This document shows positions 14,165 through 23,004 of a stretch of DNA of 39,546 nucleotides, piece by piece (positions within the stretch are counted from its first letter, which is position 1; the number at the start of each line of letters is the position of its first letter). Source of the stretch: a virus. The notes beneath the pieces are model-generated. The model was not told the origin of the DNA and did no database searches. It saw only the letters and a program-made list of their open reading frames with translations. Made by a program: the position numbers and the translations under genes. The stretch is from IMG/VR virus record IMGVR_UViG_3300036841_000390, positions 1 through 39,546 of that record; one strand, written 5' to 3'.

Positions 14165-15772
14165 TTATTTTGATTCTTTTTCTAGTTTTGCAAAATCTTT
14201 TTCGGCTTCTTTGTAATTTCCTTTTTTGAAATTGTCGATACCATTTTTCCAGGTTACCGATAATTGAGGTTTATCCAAAAGTGATTTCCAAAGGTTTTTG
14301 GCAATTTCACCCGTTATTTTTAGTTTTGCAAGACTAGGATGAACCAAATATGCCCCAACAGATTTTGCAAGACTTCCGAAGCCAGCGCTTTCAGCTTTCT
14401 TAATATACCCATAAGCTTTCTCTTGGCTCATAAGGTCATTCATTAACCCTTTGATGTCTTTGAATCCCTCTTCTCCCAAGATGCGTTTGAATGGCCGTGC
14501 AACATGCTCCTTGTCTTTGTTTAAGATCTGCTTCGCGCGATTGAAATCGATTTTTCCTTTGAATACGTCTCCGAAGAATTTATCGATTTGTTCAATATCG
14601 TTGATTTCTGCCCAACGGTTATTGGTGAACTCGAAGAGATCTGTGAACTCGGTATCCGGATACTTTTTCTTAAAAACATCCTCAATGGCGCGGTTGTATT
14701 CTAAAAGTGCTTCCCTCTTCGCACGGTTATAAGCAGAAGATTTACCGGGTTCAAACAACTCACGAAGGGACTTATTATTCTTTCGGAACTGCTCCACACC
14801 TTGTAAAGCGGTCATTTCCTCGTGAGGAATCGCATTGTTTATGTCGCGGATCTCTTTGGTGTAAGCGCGCTCGAATTCGTCCGGACTGATCCCTTTGGTC
14901 TCTCGGCCTCGGAATCGCTTTTTAAAAGCTTGGCGCAGATCGTCTGTATGCAATTTTCCCGGCACTTCTTTGGCCAAATCTTCGACTTTCTCAAATAGAT
15001 CTCCAATCTTCTCTTTGAATTGCGTATCCTCTTTTAAAGCCGAATAAGTGCGGTTTTTCTCCAAGATTTTATCAGCAATTTTCCTAAAATCTTGCTCAAC
15101 AGTTTCATTAATCTTTTCAAATCGTTCAGGAGAGACTTTGGTGGGCTTTGTGACTTTCTCAAATCGGCGAGCAGGTAAACCTGACGGCTTTACAACTTTT
15201 GAAACTGATGGAGACGGAGCCACACCAGATGCCAATAGACCAACCGGTTCAGCCACAGACTCGGGGACCCCAGCCGCATGTAGGCCACCTGCAACCGCCG
15301 GCGCTGTAACACCTGCCGTAAGAGGAGCTTTGGGGCGAAACGCTGCCGCTGTGCTTCCCAGGCGAATTAATTTCTGTAATTTGTTTTTTGGAGTAAGTGG
15401 TAAGCCTGTTTTTTCCTCTATTAACTGCTCAGCTAAACCTTGAGTTGGTAAATAACTTTCAGCTTTCTGACGCGCCTGCTCTGCAATTCCGTTCTTAAGT
15501 TCTGGTTCTTCTTCTTGAAGTTGTGCTAAGACTTCCTGAGAGGCTCCCGAGGTAAGAAGTTTAATTACATCGGCCGGATAGGTATATCTCTGCAAAGCAC
15601 CAAGCGGCAATTGAGCTAAAGTGCGAGCCGTTCCCTTCAAAAACCCTTCGGAAGGCGGCGCAAACTCGGTGCCTTCGATTGAAGAAAGGAAGCGATTCGG
15701 CTTTGACTCACCTACCGGGGAAGGTGATTGTTGTGCAGGAGAAGATATTGAATCCAGGAATCTATTTGCCAC
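14165..15772 (-). CDS. Probable DNA-ejection / internal virion protein
   Basis: A 535-aa protein starting at a GTG overlapping the preceding gene by 11 bp. The N-terminus has a repeated NRFLDSI / NRFLSSI motif. Residues about 135-210 are Ala/Gly/Pro-rich with hydrophobic stretches, and the remainder is long, charged and helical. It is the last of the ordered genes following the tail nozzle gene, where podoviruses encode ejection proteins that form a channel across the host envelope. No lytic transglycosylase motif is visible. Assigned by position and composition. Confidence 0.6.
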   Translation of the reverse strand: MANRFLDSISSPAQQSPSPVGESKPNRFLSSIEGTEFAPPSEGFLKGTARTLAQLPLGALQRYTYPADVIKLLTSGASQEVLAQLQEEEPELKNGIAEQARQKAESYLPTQGLAEQLIEEKTGLPLTPKNKLQKLIRLGSTAAAFRPKAPLTAGVTAPAVAGGLHAAGVPESVAEPVGLLASGVAPSPSVSKVVKPSGLPARRFEKVTKPTKVSPERFEKINETVEQDFRKIADKILEKNRTYSALKEDTQFKEKIGDLFEKVEDLAKEVPGKLHTDDLRQAFKKRFRGRETKGISPDEFERAYTKEIRDINNAIPHEEMTALQGVEQFRKNNKSLRELFEPGKSSAYNRAKREALLEYNRAIEDVFKKKYPDTEFTDLFEFTNNRWAEINDIEQIDKFFGDVFKGKIDFNRAKQILNKDKEHVARPFKRILGEEGFKDIKGLMNDLMSQEKAYGYIKKAESAGFGSLAKSVGAYLVHPSLAKLKITGEIAKNLWKSLLDKPQLSVTWKNGIDNFKKGNYKEAEKDFAKLEKESK

Positions 15773-16673
15773 CTTTTGCCTTCTTTCGTAGATCTTTCAA
15801 TGCTTCAAAATACTCATCCTTTACTTGCCTGATGTATGGTTCCATCAATTTATCAACCGCGATAGGGATTTTCGAAGGAGACACGCCTTGTTCAGCAAGT
15901 TGATCAGCAAGACGCACTCTTTCCTTTCGGATGTCAAGACCCGCCTGAAGACCCCACGCAGATGCGAGATTTCCTTCTTTTGACACCCCAATCTCAGATA
16001 ACATATCTTCGGCCAGATTAATCTCAATCTTCGTGGTTGTTCCCCTGAAAGCGTCTTTGATGGTGTTTCCGATGAAAGTCTTCCTAGCGGTTTTGAATTC
16101 CTTTGATCCAGGAGTTTCTAGAGCTGTCAACAACGCATCCGGAGCCCCAAAACCACGTGCAATGTCCGCCAAATGTGCTTTAGACCAAGGGTCGATGTCT
16201 CCGCTCTTGACGGCATCGAGAATCATGTCGGAGGCCAATTGCTCTTCGGGGATTTTTGCTCGGTCACTAGCTACTTTTTCGAAGAATCCTTCAGAAGATT
16301 TCCTGCCTAAAGCCCGCTCTTCGGCTCTAATTTTTTGTTGTTCTTTTTCGTTTAACTTTTGAGATTCCAAATATCCTTTGGCTAAAATATTGGCCTGTTG
16401 AGGTCCGTAAGCTTTTGCCGCAAGATCGTATAACTGCAGCGCTTTCATTGGCAGTTGATCAACTGTTGATTGCTGCTCTCCTTGAGATTGTGCCCCGGTT
16501 TGGCCTTGTGTTGCCATGGCTGATTGCTGCTGAGATTGAGGATTCAACATCTTTTCTAAAGCTGATCGCGCTCTTCTTTGTTCAAAACCTTGAACAATAT
16601 TTGAACCCGCTTCGCCCAACACGGTTGCCAACTTCTCTCCAAAACTCGGAACTGCCGGTAATACTTGTACCAC
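15762..16673 (-). CDS. Probable DNA-ejection / internal virion protein
   Basis: A 303-aa protein. The start is a GTG at 16673 with AGAGGAG 9 bases upstream, inside the preceding small gene. The N-terminus is VQVLPAVPSFGEKLATVLGEAGSNIVQGFEQ in pattern. A Gln-rich linker (about 45-70) is followed by a helical, charged body. Gln-rich N-terminal linkers and helical bodies are usual for podovirus ejection proteins. The gene order (small 162-aa, 65-aa, this, then 535-aa) supports the call. Confidence 0.6.
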   Translation of the reverse strand: MVQVLPAVPSFGEKLATVLGEAGSNIVQGFEQRRARSALEKMLNPQSQQQSAMATQGQTGAQSQGEQQSTVDQLPMKALQLYDLAAKAYGPQQANILAKGYLESQKLNEKEQQKIRAEERALGRKSSEGFFEKVASDRAKIPEEQLASDMILDAVKSGDIDPWSKAHLADIARGFGAPDALLTALETPGSKEFKTARKTFIGNTIKDAFRGTTTKIEINLAEDMLSEIGVSKEGNLASAWGLQAGLDIRKERVRLADQLAEQGVSPSKIPIAVDKLMEPYIRQVKDEYFEALKDLRKKAKGGK

Positions 16674-16675
16674 GA

Positions 16676-16873
16676 CTATCGTCTCCTCTTAAAATCTTGC
16701 TTGCCAACCAATCCCGGATTAGCTTCCGTTTGCGATCCCCGAGCCACACCTTGACGCTTGCGCATCGTCGACGGAGAATCAGGCTCATGGCCGTTTACAC
16801 GCACACTCTCATCCCAGTGTTGATCTGGATAGGCTCCGCGCTTGAACTGACGAGAAAAGGATTTATTTGCCAC
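16676..16873 (-). CDS. Small basic virion-region protein
   Basis: A 65-aa protein starting at a GTG (16873) that overlaps the end of the 162-aa gene by 11 bp. Its final codons contain the AGAGGAG site of the next gene. Polar and basic, ending KRRR, with no predicted domain. It exactly fills the gap between two ejection-type genes, which is the main evidence that it is real. Its MAN start after a GGK end copies the junction at 15762-15772. Confidence 0.55.
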   Translation of the reverse strand: MANKSFSRQFKRGAYPDQHWDESVRVNGHEPDSPSTMRKRQGVARGSQTEANPGLVGKQDFKRRR

Positions 16874-17351
16874 CGATCCAACCTCTTGCTGCCTGTCCCG
16901 CTGCGTTGGTGCCTGCTAACAAAAGTTGCTGCCAAAACGGAGTTTGTTTCGGAGCATAAGCGAATTGATCCTTAGATCCCAAGCCCGCTTGACCCAAACC
17001 AAGGTTTCCGAGCCCCCCAGCCGCTTGCAACTGCATGTCTGCCAACTTCGCCGCGAGGTCGGTGTTAAGGTTTGCCGCTCCTGAGGCCAAAGCTTGGTTT
17101 AGAGCCGAAGACCCCTTCGTGCCTGAGCCGAATGCGTTCAAAATCGATGGAATCGTGCTTTGCTCGAAGTTTTTCTTGGCTTGCTCTTGGAAGGCTTGTC
17201 CTCCACCTCCGCCGGGAAGGAATTGCTGATAACCGGCTGCCGCGCCTTGAAGGTTCTGACCTCCTTGCGACAAAAATTGGTTCAACATCGTTGTTTGTTG
17301 TGGAGTTAGTGTGGGTAACTTTTCGTATCCGCCGCCCTTGCTCTGGCCCAT
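16863..17351 (-). CDS. Small ejection-type protein
   Basis: A 162-aa protein rich in Gly, Ala and Gln (LSQGGQNLQGAAAGY, AGGLGNLGLGQAGLG). A C-terminal amphipathic/hydrophobic helix (FWQQLLLAGTNAAGQAARGW) follows. The composition resembles the smallest of the three ejection proteins of podoviruses (P22 gp7 or T7 gp14 type), which insert in the outer membrane. Assigned by composition and gene order, not motif. The ribosome site is weak (AGGTG). Confidence 0.55.
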   Translation of the reverse strand: MGQSKGGGYEKLPTLTPQQTTMLNQFLSQGGQNLQGAAAGYQQFLPGGGGGQAFQEQAKKNFEQSTIPSILNAFGSGTKGSSALNQALASGAANLNTDLAAKLADMQLQAAGGLGNLGLGQAGLGSKDQFAYAPKQTPFWQQLLLAGTNAAGQAARGWIGGK

Positions 17352-17376
17352 GTGTGCACCTGTGTAAACTTTTCTT

Positions 17377-17382
17377 TATAAT
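17377..17382 (+). promoter_or_regulatory. TATAAT element upstream of 17433
   Basis: A perfect TATAAT lies 51 bases upstream of the plus-strand gene at 17433. No convincing -35 hexamer is found at the right distance, so this is a weak call. Confidence 0.25.
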
Positions 17383-17432
17383 AACAATAAATATAAAATA
17401 AGCGTAAGATGTATTGAAAAAGGAAATTTTTC

Positions 17433-17675
17433 ATGGACTTCTTCAAAAAGAATTACGAAACGATCAAGTCTCTGGCGATTATCATCGGGGCTGTGTGTTA
17501 CCTTCATCACTACATGGATTCCAAGTTTGAGGACATGAATCAAAGATTTTCTTCCATCGAAACTCGCCTAACCAAGATCGAGACTGTATTAATAATGAAC
17601 GGCATGATGCACCCATCGTTGGCTAAGACGGCTCAGCATCCTGATACTCCATCAAAATCTGACGGCTCTTTTTAA
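17433..17675 (+). CDS. Single-pass membrane protein with coiled coil
   Basis: An 80-aa protein; AAGGAA precedes the ATG. A basic N-terminus is followed by a TM helix about 11-27 (IKSLAIIIGAVCYLHHYM), then a coiled coil (FEDMNQRFSSIETRLTKIETVLI) and a polar tail. Same plan as the 56-aa protein at 13912. It sits alone on the plus strand between leftward late genes, and its 3' end overlaps the GNAT gene by 53 bp. Holin-accessory or spanin-like function is possible. Confidence 0.65.
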   Translation: MDFFKKNYETIKSLAIIIGAVCYLHHYMDSKFEDMNQRFSSIETRLTKIETVLIMNGMMHPSLAKTAQHPDTPSKSDGSF

Positions 17676-18090
17676 ATCCTTTCTTTGAAAAAAACTTATC
17701 ATTAGTAGTTACCCAATAAACTCTTTTTGCGTGAGCTTTCTCTTTGAGATCTCTTAAGAATTCAATCGCCTTTGATATCGCTTCGCCTTTGTTCCAGTAT
17801 TCCTTCGTGATCGAGAAAGTGTTTATAAACAGAGAATCATCTAGATAATTTTTTTCCGCCCATAAATATCCGTGTATTACCTTGTTTTCATCGATCAACC
17901 CGTACAAGTAGTTGTTCGGATTATGAGATTGCCCTTTTTGGTACTCGTAAAACTGCTCCGGAGTGAACGTTCTTCCCTTGACGTTGTCAATCAATTCCCT
18001 GGGGATGCAGCGCGGAATCTTCAACTTCACAAACGTTAAGTCGGAAAGATTTGGCACCGGATGTAAAACGGTTTTACATTCAACTGACAT
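17623..18090 (-). CDS. GNAT-family acetyltransferase-like protein
   Basis: A 155-aa protein with the pattern of a small GNAT fold. There is a central strand pair around YGLIDENKVIHGYLWAEKN. A helix follows at EYWNKGEAISKAIEFLRDLKEKA, where the acetyl-CoA loop would lie, and the end has VYWVTTND then FFSKKGFKKS. The Q/RxxGxG/A pyrophosphate loop is replaced by WNKGEA, so activity is uncertain. GNAT-like genes are often found among tail genes of podoviruses; the substrate is not known. Confidence 0.65.
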   Translation of the reverse strand: MSVECKTVLHPVPNLSDLTFVKLKIPRCIPRELIDNVKGRTFTPEQFYEYQKGQSHNPNNYLYGLIDENKVIHGYLWAEKNYLDDSLFINTFSITKEYWNKGEAISKAIEFLRDLKEKAHAKRVYWVTTNDKFFSKKGFKKSRQILMEYQDAEPS

Positions 18091-18092
18091 GG

Positions 18093-18527
18093 CTATCCCT
18101 GAGTTCCGATTACTCTGATGTTAAAGTTGCCAGACACCCCTGCTCGGTCGTGCGCCACTTGAAAATTCGTCGCAGTCGAGGTTATGGTTAAGGCATTTCC
18201 GGCCCAGGCACCCGTTCCAACTTGACTTCCGAGAACCGCAATGCTGCCCGCTGCTGTGGCGTCGGCTTTACAAAGGCTGGCGGTGAGAGTCGGAAGTGTC
18301 GAAGTCTCCCCAGAGATGCAGATGATGAACGCTCCGAAATTGGGCACATTAGGGATGTTCGCGGCAGTCGAAGTTATCGGCCATGGAAAGTACGAATTGT
18401 CTCGCTCGTTGATTGCGGCAGCGAGTTCCTCGTAAACGCGGTTTTGATAAGGGATGAACAAGTCTTTATCGGATGGAATGACCGTCGTTGTCGGCAGAAA
18501 TGGAAACTCATAAACAGGATACGTCAC
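18093..18527 (-). CDS. Unknown beta-rich virion protein
   Basis: A 144-aa protein starting at a GTG that overlaps the stop of the tail nozzle gene (GTGA, 18524-18527). The first 45 residues carry a LFIPYQNRVYEELAAAI helix. The rest is beta-rich (IICISGETSTLPTLTASLCK, ALTITSTATNFQVAH) and ends FNIRVIGTQ. Position directly after the tail nozzle gene suggests a tail or fibre-attachment component. No family recognised. Confidence 0.6.
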   Translation of the reverse strand: MTYPVYEFPFLPTTTVIPSDKDLFIPYQNRVYEELAAAINERDNSYFPWPITSTAANIPNVPNFGAFIICISGETSTLPTLTASLCKADATAAGSIAVLGSQVGTGAWAGNALTITSTATNFQVAHDRAGVSGNFNIRVIGTQG

Positions 18528-20722
18528 GGAGTCATCCTTCCCGCTGTGCGAGCCCAGATGATAAATCCAAGAATTTGGAAAGGAGCGTCGAAAACGGGAT
18601 CAATGTCCATCTTAATAAATTCGCCAAACAGATTTAAATAAATCCTTTTAAATGCAAATCCTTCTGGCTTGTTAAGCACATACTGCGCTTGAAATGGAAC
18701 TCCATTCTCTACTGTCCTTGAGGATAAAACTATAGTCCAAGCTGTGGTAACGTAATTAATTGTTCCAGTATCCCCTAAACTGCCTACAAGAATTCCAGAG
18801 CCATCATCCGTAAAACTTTCTAACCCACTGCTTGTGACAACAGAAATATTTACTGAATCTGGATATATGTAGCCACCCGGAGAAATAGTTCCGGAATAAC
18901 TCGAGCCACCATTACCAGTTGCAATTATACTTGAACCATTTTGTATAGGCCCATCCAGAGTAAGCGTCCTTTGAAGAGCATCATCCTCTGAGTTATCCAC
19001 GTAGAAACTTAAAGTCAATTGAATCGGATCATTTGGATCAGTTGAAACCACCTTATAATAGATATCTATATAGGCAAATTGAGTCTTTTGCCCAGTCTGT
19101 AAAACAGGATTCCACCTAGTAGAAGTTATCTCCGGTATGATAGGATTCCCGTTGTCTGTCACTGCATCTTCGTTATCGATCCAATAAACGTTGCCGTTTA
19201 CATCGCCAATGAGCAAAATCGGAGCCAATTTTTGATTCGAATAACTCTTCCAAGCGAAATCGGTAACCGACCAAGCCTGCGTTAAATCGGCCCACGTCTT
19301 TCCGCTTACAGAAAGGAACTTACCCATGCATGTCATCGGCACCGAGAACGTATACGTTGCCCAACTTTGCTCTGCGAAGTTGTAGATTAAAGCCGAATCC
19401 GATCCCGGCGCCCCACTTCCCACAACTGGGTTGGTCGTGCCGTTGCTCACATACAACATCCATCCCTGATTCAGGTTATCGTAGCGAATCCCAAAGGTTT
19501 GCCCAAAATATTGTTCGTTCATCTCCGTTTCATAGAAATCTATGATGGCATTGTCGTAACGCTGCACGTTGACACCGTCGCAAGCAATCAAACCAAGGCT
19601 GCCCACTGCGGTTGCTCTTTCGTCATAGGCAATCGACCCGTAAGGCGAGCTTACATTCTTGCTGATCGTCAGTTTGTCAAAGCGGAAAGGATCTGAGATA
19701 CTGCCCGTGAAGCGAAAGAGCCAAGTACTGTTCGTGAAAAACACGATAATCGAATTTCTTAAGAATTCTTGACATTGCAGTATGTCTCCTGTAGCAGCCG
19801 TAACTTGGCCTCCGTTGCCGGCGACGTCGTTTATGAAATTGAGCGGATTGAATAGCGCGCTAAAGTAGATACTTTGATTAAGTGGATTCGAAGTGGAATT
19901 TAAGGAGGGACGCAGAAGGAGCAATCTGTTTTGATAGACAGCCACGTCGAGAGCCTTGGTGATGTAATCAGTATGCGCCGAATTCACGTACAGTATGGGC
20001 CTTGAGAGGTTCATTCCGTCAAACAACGTGACGGGGTCAACGTTATTTGTCATATACAGGTAACTCACGCTCGAGACAAAAGTCGTCGGATCGGTCGGTT
20101 GCCAACTAACCCAATTGAAAAAGTTGGTGTTGTTTCCTGTAAAATAGGCGCCAGCCAGAGTTGCGGTGAGACTTAAGCTAACATTCGCAGTTGTTCCTGT
20201 AAAATTGATCGTGGCAACGCCCGTTGTAAAATTAAACGTACTTCCAGCTGCAAAAATTCCCGCCGGAGCGCTGTTCATGGCTCCGCCCGCGTCAAATGTT
20301 AGATTATTGATCCCATCTGTAATGGTGACGCTTGCCGGGGTTATGTTGGGCCAAAAAGTGGGAATGACAATTGTTCCAGTGGCAGTACCAGTCCAGAAAA
20401 CCGAAGCGCTTCCGCCCACAGCTGTCAAAGGAGAAAATGTATTTGATCCAGCGATGTATAAATAAGCATTTGTAGTAGAAGCCACCACCAACGAAATCGC
20501 ACCTGTTGACTCGTCGATCCGATTCATGATCCCCATCACCGGATTAGTGTCCGCAAGTTGATCGCCAAACGGAATGTAACCGTTCCTCTTGTTAATCACT
20601 CCTCGATAGGTGTAAGCGTTGATGAGAGGCTCGAAGGCGTCTCTAGGGCGGGTCCACGGCTGGAGAGTGGTTGAGAGGCCCGTCGAGAACTCAGAGATTA
20701 GGAATGGTTGTAAAGCCGGCAT
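18524..20722 (-). CDS. Tail nozzle / tail tubular protein B-like
   Basis: I choose the ATG at 20722, which overlaps the preceding stop (TGATG), over the TTG one codon earlier; this gives 732 aa. The N-terminus (FLISEFSTGLSTTLQPWTRPRDAFEPLINAYTYRGVINKRNGY in pattern) is the hallmark of podovirus tail nozzle/stabilisation proteins. A large beta-rich body follows. This is the expected size and place for the tube through which DNA leaves the particle. It follows the adaptor and a gp53-like fibre gene. Confidence 0.75.
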   Translation of the reverse strand: MPALQPFLISEFSTGLSTTLQPWTRPRDAFEPLINAYTYRGVINKRNGYIPFGDQLADTNPVMGIMNRIDESTGAISLVVASTTNAYLYIAGSNTFSPLTAVGGSASVFWTGTATGTIVIPTFWPNITPASVTITDGINNLTFDAGGAMNSAPAGIFAAGSTFNFTTGVATINFTGTTANVSLSLTATLAGAYFTGNNTNFFNWVSWQPTDPTTFVSSVSYLYMTNNVDPVTLFDGMNLSRPILYVNSAHTDYITKALDVAVYQNRLLLLRPSLNSTSNPLNQSIYFSALFNPLNFINDVAGNGGQVTAATGDILQCQEFLRNSIIVFFTNSTWLFRFTGSISDPFRFDKLTISKNVSSPYGSIAYDERATAVGSLGLIACDGVNVQRYDNAIIDFYETEMNEQYFGQTFGIRYDNLNQGWMLYVSNGTTNPVVGSGAPGSDSALIYNFAEQSWATYTFSVPMTCMGKFLSVSGKTWADLTQAWSVTDFAWKSYSNQKLAPILLIGDVNGNVYWIDNEDAVTDNGNPIIPEITSTRWNPVLQTGQKTQFAYIDIYYKVVSTDPNDPIQLTLSFYVDNSEDDALQRTLTLDGPIQNGSSIIATGNGGSSYSGTISPGGYIYPDSVNISVVTSSGLESFTDDGSGILVGSLGDTGTINYVTTAWTIVLSSRTVENGVPFQAQYVLNKPEGFAFKRIYLNLFGEFIKMDIDPVFDAPFQILGFIIWARTAGRMTP

Positions 20723-21270
20723 CAATTACCCAAAGCGATGTAATAATACCCCGTAGCTCCGCTTCCTGACGTCCTGGATACCGTGTATGCACTTGCGCTC
20801 AAGGCCGACACAACAAAACCTCCCGTGTACAGCGTGCTGGTACCCACGACGATCATTGCAAACGCAGCCGTTGGAAACACAGGACTGAATGCCACCGGAG
20901 ATCCCGTAACCGCCCCGACGCCCCATTTCATGATCAACCCTCCCGGCAAAAAGACGTATCCAGGATTTGCCACCACCGATGAAGCGCCCGTCAACTGCGT
21001 TGTTGTCGTTGCGTTTCGAAAGAAAAGCTGAATAAGTCCGCCCACCGTTTGTGGATACAAGACAGACTGTGTTCCCGTCGGCGCCGAAGGACTAACGCTG
21101 GCATTAAACGTGGTTTGCTTGTGATGTCCATCTCCGTTTCCAGAGCCCGTGTTAAACGCAACGTGGTCGACTGCGAATTGCGTATTCAATTGCTGAAAAT
21201 TAGCAAGAAGTTGTCCCTGGCTCACCGAGATGAGGTCTGTTGCCAATGGAATCCCAGCATTATAAGTCAT
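20722..21270 (-). CDS. Tail fibre-like protein with gp53-type C-terminus
   Basis: A 182-aa protein; GAGG is 7 bases before the ATG. Residues 1-60 are helical and polar with a GHHKQTTFNAS motif, which in other phage tail proteins can bind metal at the trimer axis. Residues about 100-182 match the pattern of a small fibre C-terminal domain: NPGYVFLPGGLIMKWG, FPTAAFAMIVVGTS, YTVSRTSGSGATGYYYIALG. It lies between the adaptor and nozzle genes, apart from the main fibre cluster. Confidence 0.65.
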   Translation of the reverse strand: MTYNAGIPLATDLISVSQGQLLANFQQLNTQFAVDHVAFNTGSGNGDGHHKQTTFNASVSPSAPTGTQSVLYPQTVGGLIQLFFRNATTTTQLTGASSVVANPGYVFLPGGLIMKWGVGAVTGSPVAFSPVFPTAAFAMIVVGTSTLYTGGFVVSALSASAYTVSRTSGSGATGYYYIALGN

Positions 21271-21271
21271 C

Positions 21272-22168
21272 TTAAAACCTCGGTACGGATTGTTGTTCGG
21301 TCAGTTGTTGCACGGTGCGCCCAAGAGCGATATTCTCCCAGCGCTTAAACACAGGGTAATAGCGATCGTAACTTTCGTTATCGCCAGTATAGTTAAAACG
21401 ATCCAGAGCGGCCCCATAAACGATCAAAGGCCCCCATTCAGCTTGCAAAGGCGTGTCACTGTCGTTAACCAGCAAGTCCGGCTTGATGTACCCTTGCATT
21501 AAAATTTGGTATGCCTGATCCGGAACCGAGCGGAACGTAAACTCGTTGTTGAAGAACAGCACGCCTTGAGGCCGATTCCCCACGTAACCTTGGTATTTGC
21601 CATAGATCACAGCGGTTGAGGCCGGAGCAGCATTAAACGTGATGGAATAAGCGCCGGTCAGGTAGTTGATCGTGCCCGTGCCGTCTCCGCTCAAAGTTCC
21701 ATCACCGTTGTCCTGAAGCACTTGTTGTGTGCCCGTCGGATCGTCCGCCGCGAAAAACAAAGAGCCGATAATGATTGGAGGATTTTGAAGGCCTCCGGAG
21801 AATGCCGTGGTCACTCCGTCGCCCGTAGCGATGTTGTTGACAGCGTACTGTTGAGGCCAATCCTGGAAAAAAATGTCGGGATCTTCGTAGAAAACAAGCG
21901 GAAAACCGTCAGCGTAAGCGCCAGGAGCATCCGTGAAAAATCCGCCCGGAAAAGCGTAAACGTCAATCCCAGGAGTGGTCAAGAACGTCAAGAACTGATC
22001 GGTGATCTGCTCTTTAAGTTCAAACGGCATGCTGTACACGTAATAATTATTGAGCAACGCTTTGACCTGATCGTCGCTCAACTGATCCGTGCTTGGCGTT
22101 CCCGTAACGGCCCTAAATGTGGTTTGCATGTTGGCAAACGTCCAACCCGCTGTCGTAGGCGAAGACAT
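21272..22168 (-). CDS. Head-tail adaptor / tail tubular protein A-like
   Basis: A 298-aa protein. It opens with a helical segment (FANMQTTFRAVTGTPSTDQLSDDQVKALLNNYY) and contains a beta insertion with TGDGVTTAFSGGL and GTINYLTGAYSITFNAAP. It ends with a helical YGAALDRFNYTGDNESYDRYYPVFKRW. The size, helical ends and position immediately before the nozzle gene fit the gp4/gp11-type adaptor ring that joins portal to tail. Assigned by architecture and order. Confidence 0.6.
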   Translation of the reverse strand: MSSPTTAGWTFANMQTTFRAVTGTPSTDQLSDDQVKALLNNYYVYSMPFELKEQITDQFLTFLTTPGIDVYAFPGGFFTDAPGAYADGFPLVFYEDPDIFFQDWPQQYAVNNIATGDGVTTAFSGGLQNPPIIIGSLFFAADDPTGTQQVLQDNGDGTLSGDGTGTINYLTGAYSITFNAAPASTAVIYGKYQGYVGNRPQGVLFFNNEFTFRSVPDQAYQILMQGYIKPDLLVNDSDTPLQAEWGPLIVYGAALDRFNYTGDNESYDRYYPVFKRWENIALGRTVQQLTEQQSVPRF

Positions 22169-22170
22169 GA

Positions 22171-22575
22171 TTAAGCCGCCATGCGATCTTGTTTTCTGAC
22201 CGCTTTACAGCTAAAAGGATACTTGTGGCCCTTCACGTACATTTCGGGGTGACCGCTCGGCCCGGGACGGTAGCCATATATGCATTCGACTCGGCTCTCC
22301 AGGTGTTCGATGATCTCAACCGGCAAATCGTATTCTTTGCCGTGGAACAAGGTATAATGCTTCAAGGGATGCGTTTTGCTGTGGTAGTGGAACATTAATT
22401 CTTGACCAGGGTCGCGGCCGTTGATGAATTGAACGCGGCGCATCTCGGGAATGTATTGCGCGATCACTATCTCTGGAGCCTGCGGTTCTTCAAATCCTTC
22501 AGGGGTTTCAACCAAAAAAGCTTGATGAACCACTTCCGCTTTAGAGGCGTTTAATTTTGACTTTGGTCTTGCCAT
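22171..22575 (-). CDS. Unknown virion-region protein
   Basis: A 134-aa protein; TAGGTG precedes the ATG. A basic N-terminus (RPKSKLNASK) precedes an alpha/beta domain with FINGRDPGQELMFHYHSKTHPLKHYTLFHGKEYDLP and YGYRPGPSGHPEMYVKGHKYPFSC. The His/Tyr-rich pattern is distinctive but I cannot tie it to a named family. It lies between the capsid-surface-type gene and the adaptor, a spot usually held by head-completion proteins. Confidence 0.55.
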   Translation of the reverse strand: MARPKSKLNASKAEVVHQAFLVETPEGFEEPQAPEIVIAQYIPEMRRVQFINGRDPGQELMFHYHSKTHPLKHYTLFHGKEYDLPVEIIEHLESRVECIYGYRPGPSGHPEMYVKGHKYPFSCKAVRKQDRMAA

Positions 22576-22582
22576 GCTACAC

Positions 22583-22954
22583 CTATGCTATGTTTTGAAA
22601 AGGTCTGTTAAAAACTTGAAAGCCTTGTTGTTCTGTCGGCGGCTCACTCGTAAGGACGCTCAGCACCCCTCCGGAGCGGTAGACAGGAAAGAAATTTGTA
22701 TTGATGTTGACGGTGAAGTTATCCGCATCCACGATGGACTGGATCAGCCCAGAAACGCCATTGATCGGCAGCATTCCTTGCACTTGGAGCGGCATGACAA
22801 AAGTCAACCCAACGTCGGCACTTGTAAAGCCGTGAGCGACGCTCGTGATCTTGGCCTGCGAAGCGTTGGTGATCCCCGTGATCGATAAAATCGTGTTGGG
22901 GTACTCATTTGGCGACGGAGGCGTGACGCTTGGAGGAACTGCGTTCGAGGTCAT
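22583..22954 (-). CDS. Small protein with E1-FCCH-like domain
   Basis: A 123-aa protein that is essentially one beta domain: ILSITGITNASQAKITSVAHGFTSADVG, then GMLPINGVSGLIQSIVDADNFTVNINT and a GFQVFN end. The same domain forms residues ~100-200 of the neighbouring 235-aa protein. This pattern resembles the FCCH-type beta barrel often annotated in phage virion proteins, which probably acts as a surface or attachment module. The pair arose by duplication. Confidence 0.65.
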   Translation of the reverse strand: MTSNAVPPSVTPPSPNEYPNTILSITGITNASQAKITSVAHGFTSADVGLTFVMPLQVQGMLPINGVSGLIQSIVDADNFTVNINTNFFPVYRSGGVLSVLTSEPPTEQQGFQVFNRPFQNIA

Positions 22955-23004
22955 TGCACCTGCTTAAGTAGGAGCGGCAGAGATATCCCTACCGCTCAAC
23001 TTCG
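22955..23004 (-). repeat. Intercistronic hairpin between virion genes
   Basis: On the minus strand, GAGCGG, a 14-nt loop and CCGCTC form a 6-bp stem. An overlapping GTAGG/CCTAC pairing could form a pseudoknot or alternative fold. There is no T-run. It may tune the expression of the gene at 22954 relative to the abundant capsid genes upstream. Confidence 0.4.

Noticed and set aside
16415-16975. 186-codon plus-strand frame
   Set aside because: It overlaps three coupled minus-strand genes with good ribosome sites and has no support of its own.
18993-19001. TTATCCACG resembling a DnaA box
   Set aside because: A single copy inside the tail nozzle gene with no cluster or AT-rich unwinding element; chance match.
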